From: Myxococcales bacterium
GTDB lineage: Bacteria; Myxococcota_A; UBA9042; JABWCM01
Assembly: GCA_013360285.1 (NCBI GenBank)
Contig: JABWCM010000004.1
Location: forward strand, 1 to 64,000
Reading direction: 5' to 3'
DNA length: 64,000 bases
Shown here: positions 29,793 to 39,519 of the stretch, in pieces
Layout: the number at the start of each line of letters is the position of its first letter
Numbering within the stretch: the stretch's first letter is position 1
The notes under the pieces: model-generated
The model's database searches: none
Told to the model about the DNA's origin: nothing
What the model saw: the letters and a program-made list of their open reading frames with translations, nothing else
Made by a program: the position numbers and the translations under genes

Positions 29793-32000
29793 TTGCAAAG
29801 CGGTTTAGGCGGGTTATACTTTCCGACCTTTGAGCGCCGTGTCAATGCTGTGCGCTCCGAAACCATCCTACCCGACGAGGTTCGTTTGATAAAGAAGGCT
29901 GAATCATCCTCCGTGCCTTCGAAACACTCCTGGGTTACGCGCTGGTATGAATTATTCGTTGCGTTCCGGATTTTACGGTCACGGCGAAGTGGATCGTTGA
30001 GCCTGGTCACCGTGTTGTCGGTTTGCGGAATCGTGATCGGCGTGGGACTGCTGATCCCCGTTTTAGGCGTCACGAGCGGCTTTCACGTAACTTTGCGGGA
30101 CCGGATACTCGGCTTACATCCCCATCTCATCGTTTTGAAAAAATCAGGGGACTTCCAGGAATATCAAAAGGTTGCCGAAGAAATTCGTCAGGCCGACGGG
30201 GTTTTGGGCGCTTCTCCGGCGACCTATTTTGAGGTGTTGGCTGCCGCCGAAAACCGGCGGTCTGGTGTTGCCCTAAAAGGCATTGATCTGACTACGGTTC
30301 GGCAGGTGAGCAAACTCGATCCCGCGATCGTTGAAGGGGGACTAAATTCCTTACAAAGTGAGCCGAATTATACACTAAATGAAGAAAAACTCACCATTTC
30401 CCATGTGGTGGAAGACACCGGTTGGTTGGCGGTTGTGGTCCCCGACCAGGATCATGCCGGAAAACGAGGCCTAATTTGGGTTGGCGATGATACCGGCGTT
30501 CCGGAGTTTGGTCGGGCTCGGTTGAGGTTTGTGCATGCAGCCGCGGGAGAAAAGCCGTTGCAGTTGCGTGTCAAGATAGTGGATGACGGTCAAAATAGAC
30601 GTGAAATTGATAATATTCGGATGGATAACTTCATGGAGTCTACCGAAACCGTAGATTTCGGTCGTGTGTCGTCTGCAATCAGTGTGGATCCCGGCGAGAT
30701 CGACTTGGAATGGCTTGTTGACGGACGGGTGGTGGGCGAAAGCAAGGTAACGGTGCGCGAAGGAGAGGCGGTAGATCTCGTGCGGTTAAACGGCTCGGCA
30801 CTAAAACAGATGATCGCGGTACCTCAGGAGCGTGCCGTTTTGGCAGTTTCTGAACAAGTTCCACCACAAGACAATCCCAGACCGGGAAAAGTAAGGCTCG
30901 TCAACGGTACCACTATTCCGGTATCGCTGTGGATAACCGGAGAGCCGCTGGAGGCCATACCGGCAGTGGCGGCGTATACAGTGAGTGTGTTTGTGGATGT
31001 TCCTGGGCAACTGCCCGGTATTCTGTTGGGCGAAGGGCTTAAAAAGAGACTCAACGTTGGGTTAGGAGATCGGGTCGACCTGGTGAGCCCTTTGCGGGGA
31101 GTTGACAGCCAAATGTTGGGTCCGTTTGGCATGTCGCCATCCAGTGCTCGGTTTCGTGTTGTCGGGTGGTTTCGTTCGGGATACCACGAACACGACGTGC
31201 GGTTTGCGCTTGTGGATTTTCGTGTCGCGCAACGGTTTCTAAATCGGGGTGACGTGGTTTTGTGGATCGACGTGCGATTTGACGACGTGTTGAAAGTCAA
31301 AGCCTACAGCGAGGATTTGCGTAGACGGATCGAGCCGTACGGTCTGGGAGACTTTCTCGACGCTGCGGAGAGTCTGCAAGCGAGTATTGATCGAATTGCA
31401 TCGGGCGATGTACGCGGTTACGCGATGCAGCGACCTGAAAACGCGGTCGACTATCTAAAGAATGTGACTGGTATCTTACATCTCCTCCGCAGACAGGACA
31501 CGGGTTTTGGCTATTCCGAGCGCTATAAGCTGGTCGATTGGGAAGAAATGAACCACAACTTGTTTACCGCGTTTAAGCTCCAACGTGTTGCAACAACTGT
31601 TTTTTTTCTCATCATCATCGTCGTGGCTGCATTCAATGCCGTTGGAAGCCAGGTCATGATGATCCACGAAAAAAAAGGCGACATTGCCATCCTCAAAGCG
31701 ATGGGGGTTCCTAAGTCGGCGATTCTGCGAATTTTTATGATTCAAGGCATGTTTGTGTCGGCTTTGGGGACATCTTTGGGCATAGGAATCGGAATCTTGT
31801 TGGCCAAATTGGTGGACTGGGTGGACTATCCGCTTGAGGCGGAGGTGTATTTGATTTCGGAGTTACCGGTTTGGTTGGACAGTATCTGGCTGGTCGTGGT
31901 GTGTACGTTAAGTTTACTCCTGACGGCAGGTACAACACTGTATAGTGCCCGGTGGGCGGCGCGGTTGGCGCCGGTGGTAGGATTACGGCAGATAGACTGA
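29793..32000 (+). CDS. LolC/LolE-like (MacB/FtsX superfamily) ABC permease with large inserted domain
   Basis: N-terminal VAFRILRSRRSGSLSLVTVLSVCGIVIGVGLLIPVLGVTSGF; C-terminal three TM helices; start codon uncertain. Confidence 0.8.
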   Translation: MQSGLGGLYFPTFERRVNAVRSETILPDEVRLIKKAESSSVPSKHSWVTRWYELFVAFRILRSRRSGSLSLVTVLSVCGIVIGVGLLIPVLGVTSGFHVTLRDRILGLHPHLIVLKKSGDFQEYQKVAEEIRQADGVLGASPATYFEVLAAAENRRSGVALKGIDLTTVRQVSKLDPAIVEGGLNSLQSEPNYTLNEEKLTISHVVEDTGWLAVVVPDQDHAGKRGLIWVGDDTGVPEFGRARLRFVHAAAGEKPLQLRVKIVDDGQNRREIDNIRMDNFMESTETVDFGRVSSAISVDPGEIDLEWLVDGRVVGESKVTVREGEAVDLVRLNGSALKQMIAVPQERAVLAVSEQVPPQDNPRPGKVRLVNGTTIPVSLWITGEPLEAIPAVAAYTVSVFVDVPGQLPGILLGEGLKKRLNVGLGDRVDLVSPLRGVDSQMLGPFGMSPSSARFRVVGWFRSGYHEHDVRFALVDFRVAQRFLNRGDVVLWIDVRFDDVLKVKAYSEDLRRRIEPYGLGDFLDAAESLQASIDRIASGDVRGYAMQRPENAVDYLKNVTGILHLLRRQDTGFGYSERYKLVDWEEMNHNLFTAFKLQRVATTVFFLIIIVVAAFNAVGSQVMMIHEKKGDIAILKAMGVPKSAILRIFMIQGMFVSALGTSLGIGIGILLAKLVDWVDYPLEAEVYLISELPVWLDSIWLVVVCTLSLLLTAGTTLYSARWAARLAPVVGLRQID

Positions 32001-32040
32001 TGATGGTCAATAAATCGGACCGTAGGCGATGAAATGAGCG

Positions 32041-32227
32041 TGGATTTCTCGCAAGCTTGAGGCGACGAGCGCCGGTCCGCGAGCATCTTCGGGCATCGTA
32101 AATTTTCTTGTTCTCAACATGGCGCAGCCAGGCGCTGCCATGCCTGTGGGCAAAAAATGCTCCACCGCCCCGAATCTGCAGGCATCTCAGCACTCCCGCC
32201 CGCAAGCTCGTGAGAATTCCCGGTTAA
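32041..32227. repeat. REP-like inverted pair (32041..32063 and 32200..32227)
   Basis: tggatttctcgcaagcttgagg and reverse complement ttaaccgggaattctcacgagcttgcg. Confidence 0.5.
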
Positions 32228-33780
32228 GGGCGGAACCGGAATCTGCGGGCCAAACGAATCGCTCGGCGGCGAATAATACGTTTTAGGGTGCTCTGTGAGG
32301 TGACCGCACCCGTCGCCACACCGGAGTCGATCTCATTTGCTGCTCTTTTGCCCGATTCAATTGCCCCTTGAATCCACCCCGCCCAAATCGAAGTGTGTTC
32401 GCCTGCGAAATGGATACGCCCTTCGGCTCGGGCCAAAAGTGGGTACATCCAGCCTTGACCGGGAAGAATGTCGGTCCATGCTCCTTTGACCCACGGATCC
32501 TCCGACCACGCGTGGGCCGCTGAATGGACAACCTTGGAACCGAAATCCGGAAAAAACTTTTCGATTTCTCCGGTAAGATAAGCCATGCGATTATCTTTGG
32601 ATTGTGCCGCAAAAGCCAACGCGTTTTCGTACTGCATATACGCAAGCACCATTCCGTGGGTTCCGTCCAGCACATCACTCAAATCCCACAGCCTTTCCGC
32701 GGCGGTGTCGGTTTTGGCGATTTTAAGGCCACCGATTCCTTCGCTTTGCCAAAACTTGGTGTCGGTCTGAAGGGCGATGCGCGACGCGGGCATCATATAC
32801 AATTCGTTGATACACTTGGTCTTGTCAGCCGCAAAAGCCGGCTTTATGTCAATGTCTCGCAAAATCGAATACGGAATGGCGCATACTACGTGTTCCGCGG
32901 TCATTGAACCCGCTTTTCCGTTGTTTTCATAATGTACGGTAACCTTGGAGTCGTCATGATCTATGCCCACCACAACGTGTTCGAGCATGATCCGGTCGCC
33001 CAATTTTTCGGCGAGTCCCAGCGGCAATCCGTCGTTTCCACCGCGAATGTGGTAGGTTTTGTCCCAGTCTTGGTCGGCCACCTCGAGTGCCATCCAGGCG
33101 ATGGTACCGATTTTATTGATTTCTGAGCCCTGATCCGAACCGTATAACAAGAGCCAGTCGTCACTTGCCCCGCGGTCCTTCAGGAAGTCGCGGTAAATTT
33201 TGTTGTCGAACGCTTCCATCATCCCTTCAGCGGGAAATGACCCGTCGCGAGGATTGCCGAACAAGTCGAAGTTTGCGGCGATGTAGTCTTCCCACATGCC
33301 AAGCCCCTTTTCCGCTTCAATGGTGCTGAAGTTAAATGCGGCAGGCCATCCGTCTCCGTCTTTGTGTACGAAACGTTCGCCTTTCAGGTAATATAAGGGG
33401 TCACCCGACCCAAATTCGTCAAGTTCCAACCCAAGTTCTTCTACATAGGCCAAGGTTTGGTCGTGGACGTCGGGAATTCGAACCGCACCCATTTCCCCAT
33501 ATTGCCCGTCCTTGAATCCGTCGCGCCACGTCCATATCCGGCCACCAACGCGGGATTGGGCCTCCAGCACAACAACCTCATGACCACGTTTCATCAACTC
33601 GTAGGCTGCGGTCAATCCCGCCATTCCAGCACCCAACACCACGATTTTGTGCGGCGTTTCACTACCGCCGCCCGTATCGGAACCGTTGTCTGACTCGCCG
33701 CTATCACAGCGGATGAGTGCGGTTGCGCCCGCGGCCGACAACAATTTCAAGAATAACCGTCGATCCAACTCTTTTTGCAT
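32224..33780 (-). CDS. Flavin-containing amine oxidase, Tat-type putative lipoprotein
   Basis: DRRLFLKLLSAAGATALIRC; KIVVLGAGMAGLTAAYELMKRGHEVVVLEAQSRVGGRIWTWRDG; C-terminal IHFAGEHTSIWAGWIQGAIESGKRAANEI. Confidence 0.93.
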   Translation of the reverse strand: MQKELDRRLFLKLLSAAGATALIRCDSGESDNGSDTGGGSETPHKIVVLGAGMAGLTAAYELMKRGHEVVVLEAQSRVGGRIWTWRDGFKDGQYGEMGAVRIPDVHDQTLAYVEELGLELDEFGSGDPLYYLKGERFVHKDGDGWPAAFNFSTIEAEKGLGMWEDYIAANFDLFGNPRDGSFPAEGMMEAFDNKIYRDFLKDRGASDDWLLLYGSDQGSEINKIGTIAWMALEVADQDWDKTYHIRGGNDGLPLGLAEKLGDRIMLEHVVVGIDHDDSKVTVHYENNGKAGSMTAEHVVCAIPYSILRDIDIKPAFAADKTKCINELYMMPASRIALQTDTKFWQSEGIGGLKIAKTDTAAERLWDLSDVLDGTHGMVLAYMQYENALAFAAQSKDNRMAYLTGEIEKFFPDFGSKVVHSAAHAWSEDPWVKGAWTDILPGQGWMYPLLARAEGRIHFAGEHTSIWAGWIQGAIESGKRAANEIDSGVATGAVTSQSTLKRIIRRRAIRLARRFRFRP

Positions 33781-34226
33781 ACACACAGCCCTAAAACGTT
33801 ACGTTTGACATGTTTGTGGCGGTTTATTGAAAGATTTTCCGGGGGCAACTGCGTCGGTCGAGTGCCGACGTGCGGAAATCAATAACTACGCCAACAGTTC
33901 AGTTAAAAATCGTAAACAACCGGTGCCCCAAATCTCACGCAGAACCCGATTGTAGCTCAGCGGCAAATAATGGACCAGCGATGTCTGTATATTGTTCTTT
34001 TCCATACGGTCCGATGTCGTTGTTAAGCGGCGCCAAAAGTAGGTATGGTTCGGAAAGGACGTTCCGTGCCGAATTGAAGTCGTTGTTGGTATTGTGGATC
34101 TGTGGGGATGGTGAAAGCATACACAGATAACGGAGGGTGAGAACTGTTGTTTGTGAGTGCGATTCGTGTTTTGCACCGCCGATGGGTGTGGCTTCCAAAT
34201 GCTGCCACGTTCGGGAAATTTTCGTT

Positions 34227-35771
34227 ATGAATGACCGCCGATTGAGACCGTTTCGTGTGTTGCTTCACCCGTTGTGGGTGGTTTCTTTGTGCCTTCTCGT
34301 TGTCAACGATCATTGGTTCAAACAGGTATACCCTGGTTGGTTGAGCGGTAAGATAAGCGATTTTGTCGGTTTGATCGTTGCCCCATGGGTTCTGTGTGCT
34401 CTTTTTGGGGTGCGGCGGCGTGGTACTGCTGCCGGTGTGCACGTGGCGGTCGGGGTGATCTTTTCCGCAATCAATTTGTCCACAGGTGCAGCCGGCATCA
34501 TGTCGATGGTGACCGGCTGGGTCGGATTTCCCTGGAGTATTACTGTCGACTGGACCGATTTGGTTGGTCTCCCGATGTTGGGCGTCTCGTGGATTTACCT
34601 GCTACCAAAAGCCACCCATGCTGAAATGGTCACAAAGCGTTCGGCGATACGTTTTCAATATGTTGTGTCGCGCTTGACACTGATTCTTGGCGCAGTGGCC
34701 TGTATGGCCACAAGCCCGCCCGATCCGGACGTGACCGATGCACAACCATTTCCACCGGTTCCGATACAAACCGATGCGTATTTGTTTAATAATACAGGTA
34801 TTTCCCGCGTGATCCGCCTCCGACCACTCAATGATGCAATCCGATTGGACTGTGACCTTATTGCAACCGACCCGAATGGGCTATTGGCCCGGTCGGTGTT
34901 TGGCAAAGCATCCGTATACGAACTGTTTCCGAATTCCTTCTTGCCATTGGTTCGTTCCAATAATGTAAATGAATGCACTGCCTATCTTATCGATGGAGAC
35001 GGCTTGCCGGTGCGGCTCTTGTTCTGGACGAAAGACGATTTGCCGGTAATCCTCACGGATTCGTCCGCGCCCTTGGGTAGGGTTGAACTGGTTTTGGAAG
35101 GGACAGATCAAACAGCCTTACACGTTGATCCCACCTCGCCAGTTGATCTTTTCTTTCCCGCTCCTCCGTTGGAGCCTGCCCCCTCTGCGCAAGGGTGTGC
35201 CGTACCTTCGGCAGAGCAGTCGATCGTCTGGGAGTTGCCCGTTCCTCTTGGTGTCCATACCTTGACCGATATTCAGGTCACGTCCGATGGATGTGCCGCG
35301 TTGACATTGTCGCAGGGTGAAGGTGAGTCCATTCAGTGGTTTGTGTGTTTGCCTTATGGAATGTTGTCTCTGGAACCGGGGGCGGTCGTGACCATCACAA
35401 GTCCGGTTGTGAACAATCTGTCAACGGTGCAGATCGATTGGGAGTCCGGTGTTGTGAAAGCAGCAATTGGTGGTTCCGTGGTACCGTTTGATGGCGTCAA
35501 CACCTCGGTTACCGTGTCGGAAGAATGCGGATGGACACATGATGAATGTGGTTCGCTGGTTCGGCCGCTCGTAATTGGGGTTTCCGGCGCCGTTTCCGGA
35601 ATTCCAACTAATATAACAGATAGTCCCGTTAAATTTGAGGGAGATACTGCGGTGCTTGTTGTGACCCGAGCGTTTGCTGTTGCCATGTCCGGGACCACGT
35701 GTATCGACCCGGCAGTGGATGTTTCGGAGCATTATTTCGAAAGCGTGATTTCTATGACCAAGGAGAACTGA
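34227..35771 (+). CDS. Membrane protein with N-terminal TM region and extracellular C-terminal region
   Basis: LHPLWVVSLCLLVVNDHWFKQVYPGWLSGKISDFVGLIVAPWVL; several TM helices. Confidence 0.6.
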   Translation: MNDRRLRPFRVLLHPLWVVSLCLLVVNDHWFKQVYPGWLSGKISDFVGLIVAPWVLCALFGVRRRGTAAGVHVAVGVIFSAINLSTGAAGIMSMVTGWVGFPWSITVDWTDLVGLPMLGVSWIYLLPKATHAEMVTKRSAIRFQYVVSRLTLILGAVACMATSPPDPDVTDAQPFPPVPIQTDAYLFNNTGISRVIRLRPLNDAIRLDCDLIATDPNGLLARSVFGKASVYELFPNSFLPLVRSNNVNECTAYLIDGDGLPVRLLFWTKDDLPVILTDSSAPLGRVELVLEGTDQTALHVDPTSPVDLFFPAPPLEPAPSAQGCAVPSAEQSIVWELPVPLGVHTLTDIQVTSDGCAALTLSQGEGESIQWFVCLPYGMLSLEPGAVVTITSPVVNNLSTVQIDWESGVVKAAIGGSVVPFDGVNTSVTVSEECGWTHDECGSLVRPLVIGVSGAVSGIPTNITDSPVKFEGDTAVLVVTRAFAVAMSGTTCIDPAVDVSEHYFESVISMTKEN

Positions 35772-35772
35772 C

Positions 35773-37383
35773 ATGCAAGGCGGGCTCAAATCGATCACTT
35801 TGATCTTACGGTTGTTTCTGCTCGCGGCCCTAACTGCTGGGTGTGGCGACGACAGCGATGGTGGACAGGGAGGATCATCGCCGGAAACCGGTTCTGGTAA
35901 GGCGAACAATCTTGGTCAGCCTGGGGCGCAGGATTTCGGGCTGTTTCGGCAGATCTTAGAAAACGGCGAAATTCCGTCTCCAGAAACGTTGGATGCAGTA
36001 GGGTTTTTTAATGAACACAAACTGCAGTTTCCTGAACCGAAATGTGGTCAAAACGTTTGTTTACATGGCAGTTTAGGTGTCATGGGCAACCTGATGACCG
36101 GCACGAATTGCACCATGGTGATGATGGGAATGAACACGTCGTTAACGGTTGATTCCAAAAATCGACCCCCATTACAATTGGTCATTGCCATCGATACGTC
36201 CGGATCCATGTTGGGTGAACCGTTAAGTTACGTAAAGGGTGGACTTCAGCGAATGGTGGATGAACTACTCCCGAACGATATGATTTCGATTGTTCGTTAT
36301 GGATCTGTGGCTGAAATTGTCGCTGAAGCGGTACCTGCAACTGATCGGCAGGCACTGTTAACCGCCATCTCCGGGTTGGATGCACAAGGAGCCACCAATA
36401 TTTTCGCCGGGCTGTTTACGGCGCTGACACTTGCTGAAAAACATTTTGACCCAAGCCGCCAAAATAGAGTCATTTTGTTGTCGGATGGGGTGATGACTGC
36501 CGGGATTCAGGAGAAATCCAAGTTGTTATCTCTTGCGAAAGGATACGCCGGCAAAGGTGTGGCGCTGACCACGATTGGGGTCGGAGAGGAATTCGATGTG
36601 GATTTAATGGAAGATCTGGGTGAAGTCGGCGCCGGGAATTTCTACTTTTTGGAGGATGCTCGCTCGGTTTTGGAAGTATTTACCGAAGAAGTCAAAGTAT
36701 TTATGGTGCCGGTTGCATTGGACGTATCGATCACCTTTTCTGCTGGTCCGGCCTATGGTGTTCGCGAGGCGTTTGGGACACACGCGTACTCCGGAGGACC
36801 CACTGGTGGAGAGATCTACCTTCCCGCGTTGTTTCTCGCCGGTCGTACCGACGATACCCAACCGGAAATCGAAGGTCGCCGTGGTGGTGGTGGGGCTATC
36901 ATTGTGGAATTAATGCCTAAGTTTTCTGCGGTATCGGGTGTACCCGGGTCGGGAGAGCAAACCGACATAAACAGTACGGTGGCGGGCGATTTATATCGAG
37001 TTGGTACGCTTTATCTTACCTGGAAGGAACCGGCCACGGGTCAAGTATTCTCTCAAACGGTGGAAGTCGACAACCCGGATCTTCCGGGGGAATGGCCGCA
37101 ATCTGGTACGTTCACGACTAAAACCACGGAGAAAGCGTTTGTGATGCTCAATTTATATACGGCATTTCGTTCTGCGGCCGAATTGGCTACGGACGGAGAC
37201 ACAGGGTCGGCTTTGGCAATTTTGGAGGCGATTCGCCCAGCGGTAGCCAATTGGCTGAAAAATACTGAAGATTTTGATATTCAGGACGATTTGAAGTACG
37301 TCGATCTTTTTATCAATACTCTCGCTTCTTTGCCCAACAATGTGATTCCTACGGTTGTACCCGAGCCTTGGCCGTGGGATTGA
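35773..37383 (+). CDS. VWA-domain lipoprotein
   Basis: LAALTAGC lipobox; LVIAIDTSGSMLGEPL MIDAS motif. Confidence 0.88.
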   Translation: MQGGLKSITLILRLFLLAALTAGCGDDSDGGQGGSSPETGSGKANNLGQPGAQDFGLFRQILENGEIPSPETLDAVGFFNEHKLQFPEPKCGQNVCLHGSLGVMGNLMTGTNCTMVMMGMNTSLTVDSKNRPPLQLVIAIDTSGSMLGEPLSYVKGGLQRMVDELLPNDMISIVRYGSVAEIVAEAVPATDRQALLTAISGLDAQGATNIFAGLFTALTLAEKHFDPSRQNRVILLSDGVMTAGIQEKSKLLSLAKGYAGKGVALTTIGVGEEFDVDLMEDLGEVGAGNFYFLEDARSVLEVFTEEVKVFMVPVALDVSITFSAGPAYGVREAFGTHAYSGGPTGGEIYLPALFLAGRTDDTQPEIEGRRGGGGAIIVELMPKFSAVSGVPGSGEQTDINSTVAGDLYRVGTLYLTWKEPATGQVFSQTVEVDNPDLPGEWPQSGTFTTKTTEKAFVMLNLYTAFRSAAELATDGDTGSALAILEAIRPAVANWLKNTEDFDIQDDLKYVDLFINTLASLPNNVIPTVVPEPWPWD

Positions 37384-37431
37384 TGCCGGAAAATCGTTGC
37401 TCCATACGTCGAAACATCGCACAATAGACCT

Positions 37432-38244
37432 ATGAATGTGGTGTTGCTTGCTGAACGCGCGGAATTCCCAGACCCAGTGCTCTCCTGCCGAAAACGGATA
37501 GAGCGGCGTATTGGTGGATTTGTCGAAGCAGGGGCACACAACGCCGTCGTGCTTGAAGAGCTTTCGCGTGTTTCAAGCGATGTGGCAGTCAGTGTGTTGG
37601 ACTCGTTCCATCGAGATCCGGACTTACCTGAGGCGCGAAGCGCGTTGTTGGCATATACGCGGATTATTCTGGAACCGGATCGGGGATTTTCTTACTACAT
37701 TGCCGGAAGATGGTACCGAAAGGCGGTGGAGAGCGGTTACATAAGCGTGGCTATGGCGTTGTTGTCGATTCCACCGCACCGCGTTCGAGGCCCAAGCGAT
37801 GAGTTGCCGTCGGATCCGTTGTTGTCGGAATTGGAATTGGGTTGGCGGAAAACCAAGGCCCGCGGAACGGATCGGGGCTTGTTGCTCCGGCTTTTGTCTG
37901 ATCCGACCATTGAAGTCATCAGGATTCTTTTGCAAAATCCAAAAATCGTTGAGGCGGATGTCATTCGGGCTGCCGCAAAACGACCCATCGGCGCAGACGT
38001 CTTGACTCTTATTGCTACACATTCGAGGTGGATGAGTTCGAAGGCGGTGCGTAAGACTATTGTGCTTAATCCCTACACGCCAACGAATATCTCTGTTCTG
38101 TTGGCGCCGCTTCTACCTACCCCTGACCTGAAATCGATTGCGGTTGATGGAAACCTGCATCCCGTTTTGCAGCGTGTCGCTGCCTACCTGGCAAGTGTTC
38201 GCCATGGCCAGAGTCTGAGAGGGTCAGCGGAAATAGATGACTGA
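37432..38244 (+). CDS. Hypothetical helical-repeat protein; last codons lie in family B repeat
   Basis: Open frame after VWA gene; C-terminus RGSAEIDD encoded by agagggtcagcggaaatagatgac. Confidence 0.6.
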   Translation: MNVVLLAERAEFPDPVLSCRKRIERRIGGFVEAGAHNAVVLEELSRVSSDVAVSVLDSFHRDPDLPEARSALLAYTRIILEPDRGFSYYIAGRWYRKAVESGYISVAMALLSIPPHRVRGPSDELPSDPLLSELELGWRKTKARGTDRGLLLRLLSDPTIEVIRILLQNPKIVEADVIRAAAKRPIGADVLTLIATHSRWMSSKAVRKTIVLNPYTPTNISVLLAPLLPTPDLKSIAVDGNLHPVLQRVAAYLASVRHGQSLRGSAEIDD

Positions 38245-38385
38245 CCCTGGATCGGCCGCTTTCGGCCGAATTGTCCAGTCCCGTCCCTGCGGAATATTCC
38301 CGATATTCCTCGGTCCAGTACCAGACAATCCGACTCAAAATCGGCTCGACCAGCGTCACTCCCTTATTTCCGCTGACCCTCTGAG
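38215..38385. repeat. Family B fold-back element (83-nt arms, 5-nt loop)
   Basis: ctgagagggtcagcgg...ggaatat-tcccg-atattcc...ccgctgaccctctgag. Confidence 0.92.
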
Positions 38386-38514
38386 AGGGTGTTTACATAT
38401 TTAATCCTGCTGCGCGAGTCTATGACCTACTACGCCGATTTTGCCTCGGTCGACAAAAACGGCTCGCTACGGCCACAAGCTCGCTCGCCGGGGATAAATA
38501 GGTAAACACCCTCT
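38384..38514. repeat. Family A-type fold-back element, shorter variant, fused to B
   Basis: agagggtgttta...taaacaccctct terminal inverted repeats. Confidence 0.8.
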
Positions 38515-38546
38515 TCAATTACGTTACGTACTACCCGCTGCCTAAC

Positions 38547-38570
38547 CCGGATTTCTCATGAGAAATCCGG
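38547..38570. repeat. Perfect 24-nt palindrome, REP-like
   Basis: ccggatttctcatgagaaatccgg equals its own reverse complement. Confidence 0.9.
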
Positions 38571-38571
38571 C

Positions 38572-38970
38572 TTAACTTTGTGCAGCAGCGATGTGTTGGT
38601 GGGTGTCTACCAGGTGTCGGAATCGGATCACCTTCCCGTCGTCTCCAAATGTCCACAGATGGGCCTCCAAATCGACTACGCGGCCCCCGGTAGGTCGATA
38701 CGTGCCGTCAAGTCGAATGATCGCACATACCTGATTCTGCCCTGCTAGTAAGTTAATGGGTTGAAAAACGCGGAATTCGATGTTTGAGACCGCTTCAAAA
38801 AACTTCATCACGTGGGCGTGACCACGACCCGGCACCAACCACGGAACGTTGTAATTGGTCGCATCGTGTTCCCATTCGACGTCTTCCGACAGATAACTGA
38901 AGATGGTAGGAATGTCTCCGTTTCCAAACGCGGTGTAGATCGACTGAACGGTTTCTAGGTTTTGGTTCAT
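38572..38970 (-). CDS. SnoaL/NTF2-like family protein
   Basis: MNQNLETVQSIYTAFGNGDIPTIFSYLSEDVEWEHDAT...GRVVDLEAHLWTFGDDGKVIRFRHLVDTHQH. Confidence 0.85.
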   Translation of the reverse strand: MNQNLETVQSIYTAFGNGDIPTIFSYLSEDVEWEHDATNYNVPWLVPGRGHAHVMKFFEAVSNIEFRVFQPINLLAGQNQVCAIIRLDGTYRPTGGRVVDLEAHLWTFGDDGKVIRFRHLVDTHQHIAAAQS

Positions 38971-39093
38971 GAAAACTCTCCATTATAGTATGGTGGTGGT
39001 TGCGCCGCGGGGGCCGTGTCGATGGCCGTGCAGGATGCCCTGTGTACGAATACCCACGGGAAGTGGATCACAAAATAGTTACGCCCAGATGCC

Positions 39094-39264
39094 TTGAGAT
39101 GGTCAGCGGAAATAGATAAGCGTCCCCGGATCGGCCGCTTTTGGCCGATTTGTCCAATCCCGTCCTTACGGAATATTCCCGATATTCCTCGGTCCGGCCC
39201 CGGATCATCCGACTCCAAATCGACCCGAGCAGGAGCACTACCGGCTTGAAGCTGACCCTCTGAG
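39094..39264. repeat. Family B fold-back element
   Basis: gagatggtcagcggaaatagataag...ggaatattcccgatattcc...gctgaccctctgag. Confidence 0.9.
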
Positions 39265-39427
39265 GCTGTGAAAAAATAGCTGAACGAACTTGGACGGATG
39301 CTTTTGTCCCCGCTGCCCAGAAAAAAATCTGCGCCATATTCCCGATATGACTCGGTTTTCTTCCGGGCATCGGGGCCAAAATCCCCGCGTCCAAGTCCGT
39401 CCCCATATTTTTTCACAACCTCTCTGA
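39261..39427. repeat. Family C fold-back element, fused to B
   Basis: tgaggctgtgaaaaaatagctgaacg...gccatattcccgatatgac...ccccatattttttcacaacctct. Confidence 0.92.
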
Positions 39428-39519
39428 GCCTGCCGATGGCACTCGTAGCGAGAATATCTGGATGGTTACTCCGGATTGCTCATAGTGCTCAAGGTATTGG
39501 TTTTTATTAGCGAAGTTTT

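Noticed and set aside
33951-33985. tRNA-like D-arm string gattgtagctcagcggcaaa
   Set aside because: No acceptor stem, anticodon arm or T-arm follows.
37381-37432. In-frame TGA between VWA gene and next ORF as a possible Sec readthrough
   Set aside because: Next ORF is in frame but no GGUC-loop hairpin at the required distance; normal stop most likely.
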